Positions 43,746-51,711 of a DNA stretch of 64,000 bases are shown in pieces. The position numbers and the translations under genes are program-made. Origin of the DNA: Butyrivibrio sp. WCD3002. GTDB lineage: Bacteria > Bacillota > Clostridia > Lachnospirales > Lachnospiraceae. The notes under the pieces were generated by a model that was not told where the DNA came from, searched no databases, and saw only the letters and a program-made list of their open reading frames with translations. Where the stretch lies: the NCBI RefSeq assembly GCF_000424265.1, contig NZ_AUJO01000001.1:248001-312000 (forward strand), in the 5' to 3' direction. Every line of letters starts with the position of its first letter. The stretch's first letter is position 1.

Positions 43746-44657
43746 TTACATGGCAAAAACAATTTCACCAAGATATACGATAAGCGGTATGGATATTACT
43801 GAAAGCAGTGTAGAGATTACAACCTCCTCAACAGCGTATCCATAATCTGAATTGTGAAGCTGTGCATAAACAGCAACGTTTGAACCTACAGGGCAGGCTG
43901 ATGCGATCAGTATGGCAATTTTCATTTCTGTAAGAGATGAAGGAATAGCCCACAGAGCAGCCAGTGTGACAAGCGGTATGATTATAAGTCTGACAAGAGC
44001 TGTCATATAGGCGCTTTTTCTCTTTATCATATTTACTATATTCACCTGAGCAAGATAGATACCGATGGTGAACATGGCAAGAGGAGTATTAAGTCCTGCC
44101 AAAAAGCCTATGCATTTATCGATAATTGTAGGAAGCTGAAGCTGAGTAAGGAATAAAACAATACCAATAAGTGTTGCATAAACAAATGGAGCTTTCAGCA
44201 GATTTTTCACAGTAAAACCTGATTTTCCGTGGGTAAGCAGTGATACTCCGTAAGACCACTGAAGAATATTGATGCATGCTATGAAGGATGCAATGTAAAA
44301 TACTGCGCCGTCGCTCATTGACGCAACAATAAGCGGAACACCAAAGAATCCTGGATTTGAAAAGGATGAGGAGAAAGCCGCAATCTCATCGTTTTTAAAA
44401 AACAGCTTTGATATGGCAATTGCGATGAGCAGAGCCACAACAGCAGCAAGAATGCTGAGTAAAAAGCCTGTTATCCTCTCGGGAGTGCGTTCAACCCTGA
44501 AGCCGTTAATGATGACGCAGGGCAGAGATAAGAATATAAGGATGTTTCCGATATTCTTGCTGCCTTCAAGGGTGAGCTTACCGGCCTTAAAAAGGATAAA
44601 ACCTATACCGGATAAAATGAACATGGTGATGATCTGATTGATAAGTATTAGAGCCAA
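43746..44657 (-). CDS. AEC-family (auxin efflux carrier-like) transporter
   Basis: A 303-residue membrane protein with about ten helices in two five-helix halves. Features include FILFKAGKLTLEGSKNIGNILIFLSLPC, in parts, at the N terminus, SFSNPGFFGVPLI in the middle and ACPVGSNVAVYA near the end. The family moves malate, auxin or similar organic anions in bacteria; the substrate here is unknown. The likely start is TTG at 44657, because AGGAAGG lies eight bases before it and the protein then starts at the usual place (ALILINQIITMFI). A longer frame to 44741 adds a basic stretch that does not fit the family. Confidence 0.85.
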   Translation of the reverse strand: MALILINQIITMFILSGIGFILFKAGKLTLEGSKNIGNILIFLSLPCVIINGFRVERTPERITGFLLSILAAVVALLIAIAISKLFFKNDEIAAFSSSFSNPGFFGVPLIVASMSDGAVFYIASFIACINILQWSYGVSLLTHGKSGFTVKNLLKAPFVYATLIGIVLFLTQLQLPTIIDKCIGFLAGLNTPLAMFTIGIYLAQVNIVNMIKRKSAYMTALVRLIIIPLVTLAALWAIPSSLTEMKIAILIASACPVGSNVAVYAQLHNSDYGYAVEEVVISTLLSVISIPLIVYLGEIVFAM

Positions 44658-44715
44658 AAGAATTACCTTCCTATTCTGCCGGGCCCGTTTAACAGGCTGA
44701 GCTATTTCCGTTGTT

Positions 44716-44751
44716 TTGCATAGTTTTGCATAACAGTACAATTATTGCATA
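44716..44751 (-). promoter_or_regulatory. Triple TTGCATA direct repeat upstream of the AEC gene
   Basis: TTGCATA occurs at 44716, 44726 and 44745 (spacings 10 and 19 bases, one and two helical turns) in the region expected to hold the AEC promoter. It may be a regulator binding site. Confidence 0.4.
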
Positions 44752-44820
44752 GCTTTGTTTATACAGCAAGAATTAGATGCTCTTTTGAAAAATCATGCCG
44801 TTAATTATTGCGGTTTCTTT

Positions 44821-45891
44821 TTATGGCAGAAGAGAATTTAAAAACATTGATATATTATCGGTCTTATTTAGCTCATAGGTTCCCCTAAGGTGATAGGAGG
44901 AATGCCTTGGATTGATAGTCAGAGCATCTGTAATTTTAAAAAGAGTGTCAGCACTTTCGGGAAGGCTTCTCATTTTGTCAGGTTCTACATTATAAAAATG
45001 ATGACGAAGAGAGTTCATGGAAGCTGTATCTGAAAGCATCTCATTACGTACTTTTTGATTATTGATTTTGTAATCAATGTCAAAATCATCCCAGGTAAGG
45101 TCTGTTTCATACCAGATTCCATCGATATTTACTATATTCCAGGCATGAAAGCCTGCAGCATTTTCATCTTCAGCATCAGGATTGGCTATGCCTGTAACAT
45201 AGCCGCAGGGGATTCCTGCTTTCTGGCACAGGTATTCAAAAGCAAGTGCATAACCGCCACATATTGCGTGGTTTGGAGTTCCGTCATCAGAAAAAACAAG
45301 TGCACCGAAAGCAGTAGAGCCAAGAGCACTTGACTTTTCATTCTCACTCATTGAATTCAGCTCATAGTCATAGGTTACAAGGTCTATAAGCTTGTCGTGA
45401 ATAGCTAGTTCAATCTGGGATTTAGATGCGGACAGATCTATAGCAGATAAAAAAGCCTCTGCCGAAGTTTCAAACTCAGCTATCATTTCATCTTCGCCGG
45501 CAGGAGCTTTTTTTAGCGTATAGGTTATTGTTACTGTGGCATCTGATTTTTCTGTGGATGATTGGATTCTTGGCACATCGCCTGTTAATAAAAAGAAATA
45601 CTCAGGGTGGTCATAGCACATGGCATAGTAGATATTCCAGTAGTATGAAGCGCCCTTTTCGTTGTATGCAGAAAGCGGAAGAGTAAGGCTTTTACTGTAG
45701 CCTTCCTCGTTTTTGTGTATAACAAGGTCGTTAAACATTTCATAGATTTCTTTTTCATCATCATTCAGCGCATTATAAAAAATCCGCAGATTGTTCTCAT
45801 TGCGTGTATAATTATAATTACAAAGAATTAGAACAATTAGCGAAACGGCAGTAATAAAGCATGAAATTAGTCTTAAGAAGCTGCTTTTCAT
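44821..45891 (-). CDS. Membrane-anchored transglutaminase-like protein
   Basis: A 356-residue protein with one N-terminal hydrophobic helix (residues about 7-25), so it is anchored in or exported across the membrane. A transglutaminase-like cysteine-protease fold follows: catalytic Cys in HAICGGYALAF (about 210-220), His in GFHAWNIV and Asp in WYETDLTWDD. The family includes peptidases that may process cell-surface proteins; the target is unknown. Its start has AAGGTC upstream. It is divergent from the alpha/beta hydrolase gene, with an extended -10 between them. Confidence 0.85.
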   Translation of the reverse strand: MKSSFLRLISCFITAVSLIVLILCNYNYTRNENNLRIFYNALNDDEKEIYEMFNDLVIHKNEEGYSKSLTLPLSAYNEKGASYYWNIYYAMCYDHPEYFFLLTGDVPRIQSSTEKSDATVTITYTLKKAPAGEDEMIAEFETSAEAFLSAIDLSASKSQIELAIHDKLIDLVTYDYELNSMSENEKSSALGSTAFGALVFSDDGTPNHAICGGYALAFEYLCQKAGIPCGYVTGIANPDAEDENAAGFHAWNIVNIDGIWYETDLTWDDFDIDYKINNQKVRNEMLSDTASMNSLRHHFYNVEPDKMRSLPESADTLFKITDALTINPRHSSYHLRGTYELNKTDNISMFLNSLLP

Positions 45892-45924
45892 AAAATGACC
45901 TTGCCATGCCGGTTTTTAATTTGT

Positions 45925-45933
45925 ATTATAACA
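45925..45933 (-). promoter_or_regulatory. Extended -10 of the transglutaminase gene
   Basis: On the minus strand this reads TGTTATAAT, an extended -10 element, 34 bases from the start codon. Confidence 0.55.
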
Positions 45934-45965
45934 CTTACATTAAACATATTTAGATTGGAATTATA

Positions 45966-46799
45966 ATGACAGTTGAAACTGAATCAAAGAATAAACGCAG
46001 ATTGCGCTTCATAAAGAGGCTGCTGATAGGGATAGTAATTGCCCTGGCTGTTATCTTTATAGGTGTAATTGCTGCTTTTAAAATATATACATCGAATTAT
46101 TACAGAGCGGACAGTGCTATTTTAAGTGCAATAGAAAATCTGTTGGATGACCAGGTTCATTCTTATTCTGACAAGAATGGTGCGGTTTTTCTTCCTCAAC
46201 AAAAAGAGGCAAAGTCTATCATTGTTTTTTATCCCGGAGGAAAGGTTGAATATAATGCCTATGCTCCTCTTATGTACGAGATTTGTGCGAGAGGATATAT
46301 CTGCCTTTTGCCTAAAATGCCTGAAAACCTGGCAGTTCTCAGGGTTGATGCTGCAGATGTTCTCATCAGAGGATACGATGATGATATAAGCAGGGTAAAA
46401 GAGCTTAACTGGTATCTGGCAGGACACTCTCTTGGAGGCGTAGCAGCATCACAGTATTTAAGAACAAATCTTGATGATGAATCAAATGAAAATGCAGACA
46501 GGAATTATCGCGGTATAATTTTCTGTGCTTCATATACTACGGAAGATTTCTCTGATACGGATTTAAGGCTGCTCTCCATATTTGCATCAAATGATGGTGT
46601 CATAAATAAAGAGGGCTATGAGGACAGCAAGAAATACTGGCCGGCAGATTCTGAAGAAAAGGTTATAGATGGCGGCATTCATTCCTACTTTGGATGCTAC
46701 GGAATTCAGTCCGGAGATGGCATTCCGACAATAACAAATGAAGAGCAGATCATTAAAACTGCTGACTATATCGAGAGCTTTATTGAGGCTGGTGAGTGA
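45966..46799 (+). CDS. Membrane-anchored alpha/beta hydrolase
   Basis: A 277-residue protein with a basic N terminus and one transmembrane helix (about 20-40), then an alpha/beta hydrolase domain with SIIVFYPGGKVEYNAYAPL and the nucleophile elbow AGHSLGG (Ser near residue 158). The late Asp and His fit IFASNDGVI and GGIHSYFG. The catalytic domain is probably outside the cell. The substrate is unknown. The gene ends 20 bases inside the convergent CinA-type gene. Confidence 0.85.
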   Translation: MTVETESKNKRRLRFIKRLLIGIVIALAVIFIGVIAAFKIYTSNYYRADSAILSAIENLLDDQVHSYSDKNGAVFLPQQKEAKSIIVFYPGGKVEYNAYAPLMYEICARGYICLLPKMPENLAVLRVDAADVLIRGYDDDISRVKELNWYLAGHSLGGVAASQYLRTNLDDESNENADRNYRGIIFCASYTTEDFSDTDLRLLSIFASNDGVINKEGYEDSKKYWPADSEEKVIDGGIHSYFGCYGIQSGDGIPTITNEEQIIKTADYIESFIEAGE

Positions 46800-47301
46800 T
46801 TTTCGGAAGAAGGTTTATCAGCTCATCTGCGACAGCATCAGCTGCTGCAAGCTTATACATCAGACGCGTTTCCATAGGTGGAAGTTCTACCTTGAAGGAG
46901 CGCGTTTTTTTATTGCAGTCTATTGCGAAATATACTTCTCCGGGTACGCTGTCAGCGTTGGCGGGGTCATAGTTACCGGCAGAGCCTGTTATACCGATTC
47001 CGATATCTGCTTTATATGTGTTTCTGCAGGACATGGCCATAAAAATAGCTACTTCCTCAGAATAAACTCCATATTTTTCAATTACCTCCGCAGGAACCCC
47101 CTGCATTATTTTAGCTTCGTTACTGTAGGTTACAAAGGCGCCCTTAAGAATAGCGGAAGCTCCCTCTGTATCTGTAATAAGGGATGCTATCTGACCTGAG
47201 GTGATGCTTTCCATGGTGGAAATACTAAGTTTTTTTTCGATTAAAGTCTTAGTGATATCGTTATATTTTTTTCTGACATTCTGTTCGAGTTCTGAATTCA
47301 T
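46780..47301 (-). CDS. CinA-type nicotinamide-nucleotide amidase (C-terminal domain form)
   Basis: A 173-residue protein that matches the C-terminal domain of CinA: TMESITSGQIASLITDTEGAS, in part, then GAFVTYSNEAK and ADIGIGITGSAG. It lacks the N-terminal molybdopterin-like domain of full CinA. The family removes the amide from NMN in pyridine nucleotide salvage. It overlaps the convergent hydrolase gene by 20 bases at the 3' ends. The start ATG at 47301 has AAGGAGTC upstream. Confidence 0.9.
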   Translation of the reverse strand: MNSELEQNVRKKYNDITKTLIEKKLSISTMESITSGQIASLITDTEGASAILKGAFVTYSNEAKIMQGVPAEVIEKYGVYSEEVAIFMAMSCRNTYKADIGIGITGSAGNYDPANADSVPGEVYFAIDCNKKTRSFKVELPPMETRLMYKLAAADAVADELINLLPKITHQPQ

Positions 47302-47411
47302 TTGCTTTGACTCCTTGCGGCTTGTTTTCTATAATAAAGCTTATAAGAAATTCGGTTTATTTCAGTAAAAATCTGATCTATTTCATTATATCAGCTTGGA
47401 GGTCTCATACA

Positions 47412-48401
47412 ATGCCAAAGGGAACAAAGCAGAAGCTAAAACTGTATTATCTTGCGAAAATCATGGTGGAGAAGACGGATGATAACCATTCCCTTACCAT
47501 GCCGGAGATTATCAAAGAGCTTGAAAAGTATGAAGTGACTGCTGAGAGAAAGAGCCTCTATGAAGATATCAAGACCCTTGAAGAACTTGGTATTGAGGTT
47601 CTTATGGAGCAGGACGGCAGGAATTATCAGTATCATGTAGGATCTAAGAAATTTGAGATTGCTGAGCTTAAGCTTCTGGTTGATTCAATTCAGGTTTCAA
47701 AATTCATTACAGAGAAAAAATCCAGAGAGCTTATCAAAAAGCTCATGGATCTTGTCAGCGTTTATGAGGCGTTACAGCTTCAGAGGCAGGTGGTTGTTCA
47801 GGGCAGAATTAAAACCATGAACGAGAGCATCTACTATGTGGTTGATGATATTCACAGAGCAATTTCGGAAAATAAAAAGATCAGCTTTGAGTATTTGCAG
47901 TGGAATATAAATAAGGAAATGGTGCCAAGAAAAGAGGGACGCTATGAGGTAAGCCCCTGGGCCCTTACCTTTGATGATGAAAATTATTACATGATAGCCT
48001 TTGATTCCCGGGATAATAAGATCAAGCATTATCGCGTCGACAAGATGAGAAAGATAAAGATTCTTGATGAAAAAAGAGATGGAAGCAAAGAGTTCGAAAA
48101 GGTGGATATGGCTTCATATTCCAAAATGAATTTTGGTATGTTTGGCGGAGAGACCACCGAGGTCGATATTGAATTTAATAACAGGCTGGTGGGCGTATTT
48201 CTTGACAGGTTCGGTAAGGATATTCCTGTAAGAAGCTCTAAAAGGGAAGGCTGGTCACAGACAAGAGTGGAGGTGGCTGTCAGTGATCAGTTCCTCGGAT
48301 GGATATTCGCTCTTGGAACTGATGTTAAGATCATTGGTCCTTCAGAGGTATCCGAGAGATTCAGAGATGAGATTGCCCGGCTCCTTGAGAGTTATGAGTA
48401 A
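47412..48401 (+). CDS. WYL-domain transcriptional regulator
   Basis: A 329-residue regulator with an N-terminal winged HTH (residues about 5-70: KGTKQKLKLYYLAKIM, ITAERK-like VTAERKSLYEDIKTL), a central WYL domain (about 135-215) and a C-terminal WCX-type extension. The WYL part has ISFEYLQWN and VSPWALTFDDENYYMIAFD. WYL domains bind single-stranded nucleic acid or small ligands; the ligand here is unknown. ATG 47412 is chosen for its GGAGG site; the longer frame from 47307 runs through a non-family stretch. The gene is followed by a terminator. Confidence 0.92.
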   Translation: MPKGTKQKLKLYYLAKIMVEKTDDNHSLTMPEIIKELEKYEVTAERKSLYEDIKTLEELGIEVLMEQDGRNYQYHVGSKKFEIAELKLLVDSIQVSKFITEKKSRELIKKLMDLVSVYEALQLQRQVVVQGRIKTMNESIYYVVDDIHRAISENKKISFEYLQWNINKEMVPRKEGRYEVSPWALTFDDENYYMIAFDSRDNKIKHYRVDKMRKIKILDEKRDGSKEFEKVDMASYSKMNFGMFGGETTEVDIEFNNRLVGVFLDRFGKDIPVRSSKREGWSQTRVEVAVSDQFLGWIFALGTDVKIIGPSEVSERFRDEIARLLESYE

Positions 48402-48424
48402 ACGAATTTTAATTCAAAGCGTAA

Positions 48425-48458
48425 AGAAACCCGCATTTTCTGCGGGTTTCGTGTTTTT
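48425..48458 (+). terminator. Rho-independent terminator after the WYL gene
   Basis: GAAACCCGCA pairs with TGCGGGTTTC around TTTTC, with tail GTGTTTTT. It also sits just after the convergent XRE gene end. Confidence 0.85.
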
Positions 48459-48465
48459 AATCATA

Positions 48466-48972
48466 TTATTTCTTTAATGCTTCAAGCTTATCCTTATTGA
48501 TCTTGCCCTCTGCGATGGTGCCTGCAACCCAGAGCTTTAAGGACTCGACTGTAAGGTCGATATTTTCCAGCTGCTTCTGAATGTCTACAAAATCATCAAG
48601 CTCATCATCAGAGATTACACCGTCGGCTGTAATGTCGATAAGTCTATCGCGCTGTCTCTCAAGTGCGTTAAGAGAAGAGAGCATTCCAAGAACTATCTCT
48701 GAAAGTGAAGATTCCTTAACCTCCGGAACGGAATCCTTACCGATGCGGCATTCGTGAGTGCAGTAGTAATTGCAAAGACCCGGCTTTTTATAAGCTCTTG
48801 CCATTTCAACAACATCTTCGGGGTAGATGGTTGTTTTACCGGTTTCCATTTTCTCAAGTCGGCTCTCGCTGATGGTGCCGAGAATTTCACTGGCCTGAGC
48901 TCTTGTAAGGCCGGCTTCTTCACGACTTTCGAAAAATATATTTTTGTTCTCTTTTATGGATTTTTTCCCCAT
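48466..48972 (-). CDS. XRE-type HTH protein with Cys cluster
   Basis: A 168-residue protein. An XRE HTH covers residues about 10-65 (FFESREEAGLTRAQASEILG, ISESRLEKMETGKTTIYPEDV). It is followed by a short Cys cluster, C-NYY-C-THE-C, which could bind a metal or iron-sulfur cluster. The C-terminal 90 residues are helical (coiled-coil-like: LSSLNALERQRDRLIDITADG). The start ATG is preceded by GGGGAGG. It may be a small metal- or redox-responsive regulator; no target is known. Confidence 0.8.
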   Translation of the reverse strand: MGKKSIKENKNIFFESREEAGLTRAQASEILGTISESRLEKMETGKTTIYPEDVVEMARAYKKPGLCNYYCTHECRIGKDSVPEVKESSLSEIVLGMLSSLNALERQRDRLIDITADGVISDDELDDFVDIQKQLENIDLTVESLKLWVAGTIAEGKINKDKLEALKK

Positions 48973-49069
48973 GTAACTGACCTCCCCAATTTTCTTAGTT
49001 TAACGTTTTATCAATAATTACCATTATATGAGATAATATGGAATTTTTAAATAAGAAATCGCATTTCTG

Positions 49070-49078
49070 TGATATAAT
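49070..49078 (+). promoter_or_regulatory. Extended -10 for the ABC substrate-binding gene
   Basis: TGATATAAT, an extended -10 element (TGn then TATAAT), lies 91 bases upstream of the lipoprotein start; no clear -35. Confidence 0.5.
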
Positions 49079-49168
49079 ATTTAAGCCTATTTTCGGAAAC
49101 GGGGCAGGCAAACTTTGTGATGTTCTTTCGAAATATATGAGAAATGAACCACATCTAGGAGGATTTTT

Positions 49169-50347
49169 ATGAAAAAAAGAATTTTATCTATGCTTTGCGC
49201 AGCTGCACTTACAGTAGTTACGCTTAATGGCTGTGCCGCTTCAGGTGAGACTTTGGCGGATAACGACGCAATAGAACAGATTGCTGAAGAAGTTGTAGAG
49301 GAAGCAGAGTCACAGGAGGAAGTATCTGAAGAAGTAACAGAGGAAACCACAGAAGAAGTTACTGAGGATGAGACTACTGAAGCTGTCGAAGATTCAGAAG
49401 ACATATCCGAAGCAGAGGCTACTGAAGTATCTGAGGATGAGACTGTAGATAACAGCAGAGCCTATGAGCTTCTTAGAATTGGATCTCTTAAGGGACCCAC
49501 AACTATGGGTATTGTCAATATGATGAAGGATTCCGAGGAGGGTAAGGCCACAGGTAATTATGAATTTGAGATGGCAACCCAGCCCGATGAACTGGCTTCA
49601 AAGCTTGTAGCAGGGGAGCTTGATATAGCTCTCATTCCTGCAAACCTTGCATCTGTTCTTTATAATAAGACAGAGGGTGCCATAAGCTTTGTTGATATTA
49701 ACACACTTGGCGTTCTTTACTGTGTTTCGGGAGATGAATCAATTAAGAGTGTTGCTGATCTTGCAGGCAAGACAGTAGTTACAACAGGCCAGGGCGCAAC
49801 ACCGGAGTATTCTATAAGATATCTTCTCGATAAAAATGGTGTAACTGACTGCACCCTGGATTTTAAATCTGAAGCTACTGAAGTTGCCGCAGTACTTGAA
49901 AATGATCCTATGAGCATTGCAGTACTTCCGCAGCCCTTTGTTACATCTCTTTTAATGAAAAATGAGAATGTTAAGGTTGTATTCGGCCTTTCCGATGAAT
50001 GGGAGAATCTTTCAGAGAGATCACAGCTTGTCACCGGCGTTACTGTTGTAAGAAATGAATATCTTGATGAGCATGTTGATGAAGTTGAGAACTTTATCGA
50101 TGAGCACGTAGCAAGCGTTGTTGCAGCTACAAGCGATGAAGAGCGCACAGCGGAGCTGATTGCCGAGTATGGAATTATCGAGAAAAAGGAGATTGCAAAG
50201 GCTGCTCTTCCTAACTGCAATATTGTCTGCATTACAGGTGAAGCAGCGGGAGAAATTCTTGCAGGATACCTCGAAACCTTATACGAACAGGATCCTAAGT
50301 CTGTAGGCGGCCAGCTTCCCGATAACGATTTTTATAAGCTGAGGTAA
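49169..50347 (+). CDS. ABC transporter substrate-binding lipoprotein (SsuA/TauA/NMT1-like)
   Basis: A 392-residue lipoprotein with signal peptide and lipobox LNGC (Cys22). A very acidic, Thr/Glu-rich repetitive linker (residues about 35-95: EEVTEETTEEVTEDE) would hold the binding domain away from the membrane. The binding domain (about 98-392) has LRIGSLKGPTTMGIVNMMKD, ELDIALIPANLASVLYNK and AGKTVVTTGQGATPEYSIRY, the usual start of aliphatic-sulfonate/nitrate/thiamine-precursor binding proteins. The substrate is not clear. It is followed by permease and ATPase genes and then a hydrogenase gene. Confidence 0.88.
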   Translation: MKKRILSMLCAAALTVVTLNGCAASGETLADNDAIEQIAEEVVEEAESQEEVSEEVTEETTEEVTEDETTEAVEDSEDISEAEATEVSEDETVDNSRAYELLRIGSLKGPTTMGIVNMMKDSEEGKATGNYEFEMATQPDELASKLVAGELDIALIPANLASVLYNKTEGAISFVDINTLGVLYCVSGDESIKSVADLAGKTVVTTGQGATPEYSIRYLLDKNGVTDCTLDFKSEATEVAAVLENDPMSIAVLPQPFVTSLLMKNENVKVVFGLSDEWENLSERSQLVTGVTVVRNEYLDEHVDEVENFIDEHVASVVAATSDEERTAELIAEYGIIEKKEIAKAALPNCNIVCITGEAAGEILAGYLETLYEQDPKSVGGQLPDNDFYKLR

Positions 50348-50349
50348 AT

Positions 50350-51096
50350 ATGACAAAATTTATCAAAAACGTAGTGGCTGCTGTTTTCTGGCTTTTTGTA
50401 TGGCAGATAATAGCGCTTATAGTACACAACAAGGTGCTGCTGGCCGGGCCCATTGAAGCCTTTAATGCACTTATAAGAATGGCTGGAGAGGCGGAGTTCT
50501 GGCAGTCTGTTTCCGCGTCCTATCTGCATATCATCGCAGGTATATTTATTGGAATATTATTGGGAGGATTGCTTTCAGTTCTTTCCTATAAAAATGAGCT
50601 GATAGAGATGTTTTTATCTCCCCTTGTACTTGCGCTTAAATCCATACCTGTAGCAAGCATAATCATTCTGATACTTATATGGGTTGGAAGCGACTTTATC
50701 TCAACATTTATTTCAGCACTTGTTGCGCTGCCAATAATGTATGTGGGAATGAAGAACGGCTTTTCCTCTGCTGATAAGAAGCTTCTGGAAATGGCTCACG
50801 TTTACAGGATGCCTCCCGTTAATCAGTTTAGGTTCATCTATTTGCCGGCTCTTTTTCCTTCGCTTTTAAGTGCCATTTCACTTGCTGTCGGAATGGGCTT
50901 TAAGAGCGGAATTGCAGCAGAAGTTATCGGTCAGCCACTTTTGTCTATGGGAAATGGTCTGTATCGTGCTAAAATATATCTGGATACAGGTGATGTTTTT
51001 GCCTGGACCTTCGTTATAATTCTGGTGTCATGGATTACAGAGAAAATAGTTATGCTTCTGCTTTCTCTTGTTAAGAAGGGAGGCGGCATAAAATGA
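50350..51096 (+). CDS. ABC transporter permease (TauC/SsuC-like)
   Basis: A 248-residue membrane subunit with about six helices. The family EAA loop is seen as DKKLLEMAHVYRMPPVNQFRFIYLP, in parts (about 137-160), with IFIGILLGGLLSVLS and IPVASIIILILIWVG upstream. It starts two bases after the substrate-binding gene and its last four bases (ATGA) overlap the ATPase gene, so the three genes are translationally coupled. Confidence 0.92.
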   Translation: MTKFIKNVVAAVFWLFVWQIIALIVHNKVLLAGPIEAFNALIRMAGEAEFWQSVSASYLHIIAGIFIGILLGGLLSVLSYKNELIEMFLSPLVLALKSIPVASIIILILIWVGSDFISTFISALVALPIMYVGMKNGFSSADKKLLEMAHVYRMPPVNQFRFIYLPALFPSLLSAISLAVGMGFKSGIAAEVIGQPLLSMGNGLYRAKIYLDTGDVFAWTFVIILVSWITEKIVMLLLSLVKKGGGIK

Positions 51097-51671
51097 CTAT
51101 AGATCTTGAGAATATATGTAAATCCTATGGGGATTTAAAGGTTCTTTCAAACTTTAATCTTGAGATAGAGAATGATCACTCATATGTGATTACAGGTGAA
51201 TCCGGTAAAGGTAAGACAACTCTTATCAGGATTTTGCTTGGGTTAGAGCAGCCTGATTCAGGAAAAGTTCACCTGATGGGCGACTACAAATATGCGTACC
51301 TAAATGCAGGTGTTGTTTTCCAGGAGGACAGACTGTGTGAGAATTTTTCCGCAGTACAGAATGTGGTAATGGTAAATAAAAACAATTCCGTTAAGGTGGC
51401 AGAGGAGGAGCTTAAAAAGCTTCTTCCGGAGGATTCGATTTATAAGCCCGTAAGGGAATTATCAGGCGGCATGAGAAGACGGGTGGCTATCGTCAGAGCG
51501 TGCGCGATTCCTTCGGATATGCTTATAATGGATGAGCCTTTTGCAGGTCTTGATGCAGTATCAAGGCAGAAGGCAATCGATTACATAAGAGAAAAGCAGG
51601 GGAGAAATCCTCTTTTTATAACCGCACATGATGCGGAGGGCTTTGATTTTTGCAGAGAAGTAAAGCTCTAA
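51093..51671 (+). CDS. ABC transporter ATP-binding protein
   Basis: A 192-residue nucleotide-binding subunit with Walker A GESGKGKTT, Q-loop VVFQEDRLCENF, signature ELSGGMRRRV, Walker B MLIMDEPFAGLD and H-loop FITAHDAEG. It is shorter than usual SsuB/TauB proteins (about 240-260), lacking their C-terminal tail, but all catalytic motifs are present. It ends 40 bases before the hydrogenase gene. Confidence 0.92.
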   Translation: MTIDLENICKSYGDLKVLSNFNLEIENDHSYVITGESGKGKTTLIRILLGLEQPDSGKVHLMGDYKYAYLNAGVVFQEDRLCENFSAVQNVVMVNKNNSVKVAEEELKKLLPEDSIYKPVRELSGGMRRRVAIVRACAIPSDMLIMDEPFAGLDAVSRQKAIDYIREKQGRNPLFITAHDAEGFDFCREVKL

Positions 51672-51711
51672 GGCAGTAACTAAAAATGGTAGGAATTAGA
51701 TAGGAGATTTT

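Noticed and set aside
44658-44741. Longer AEC transporter start
   Set aside because: The added basic stretch does not fit the family; AGGAAGG points to the TTG at 44657.
46780-46799. Frameshift between the hydrolase and CinA-type genes
   Set aside because: Both proteins end normally; it is a simple 20-base convergent overlap.
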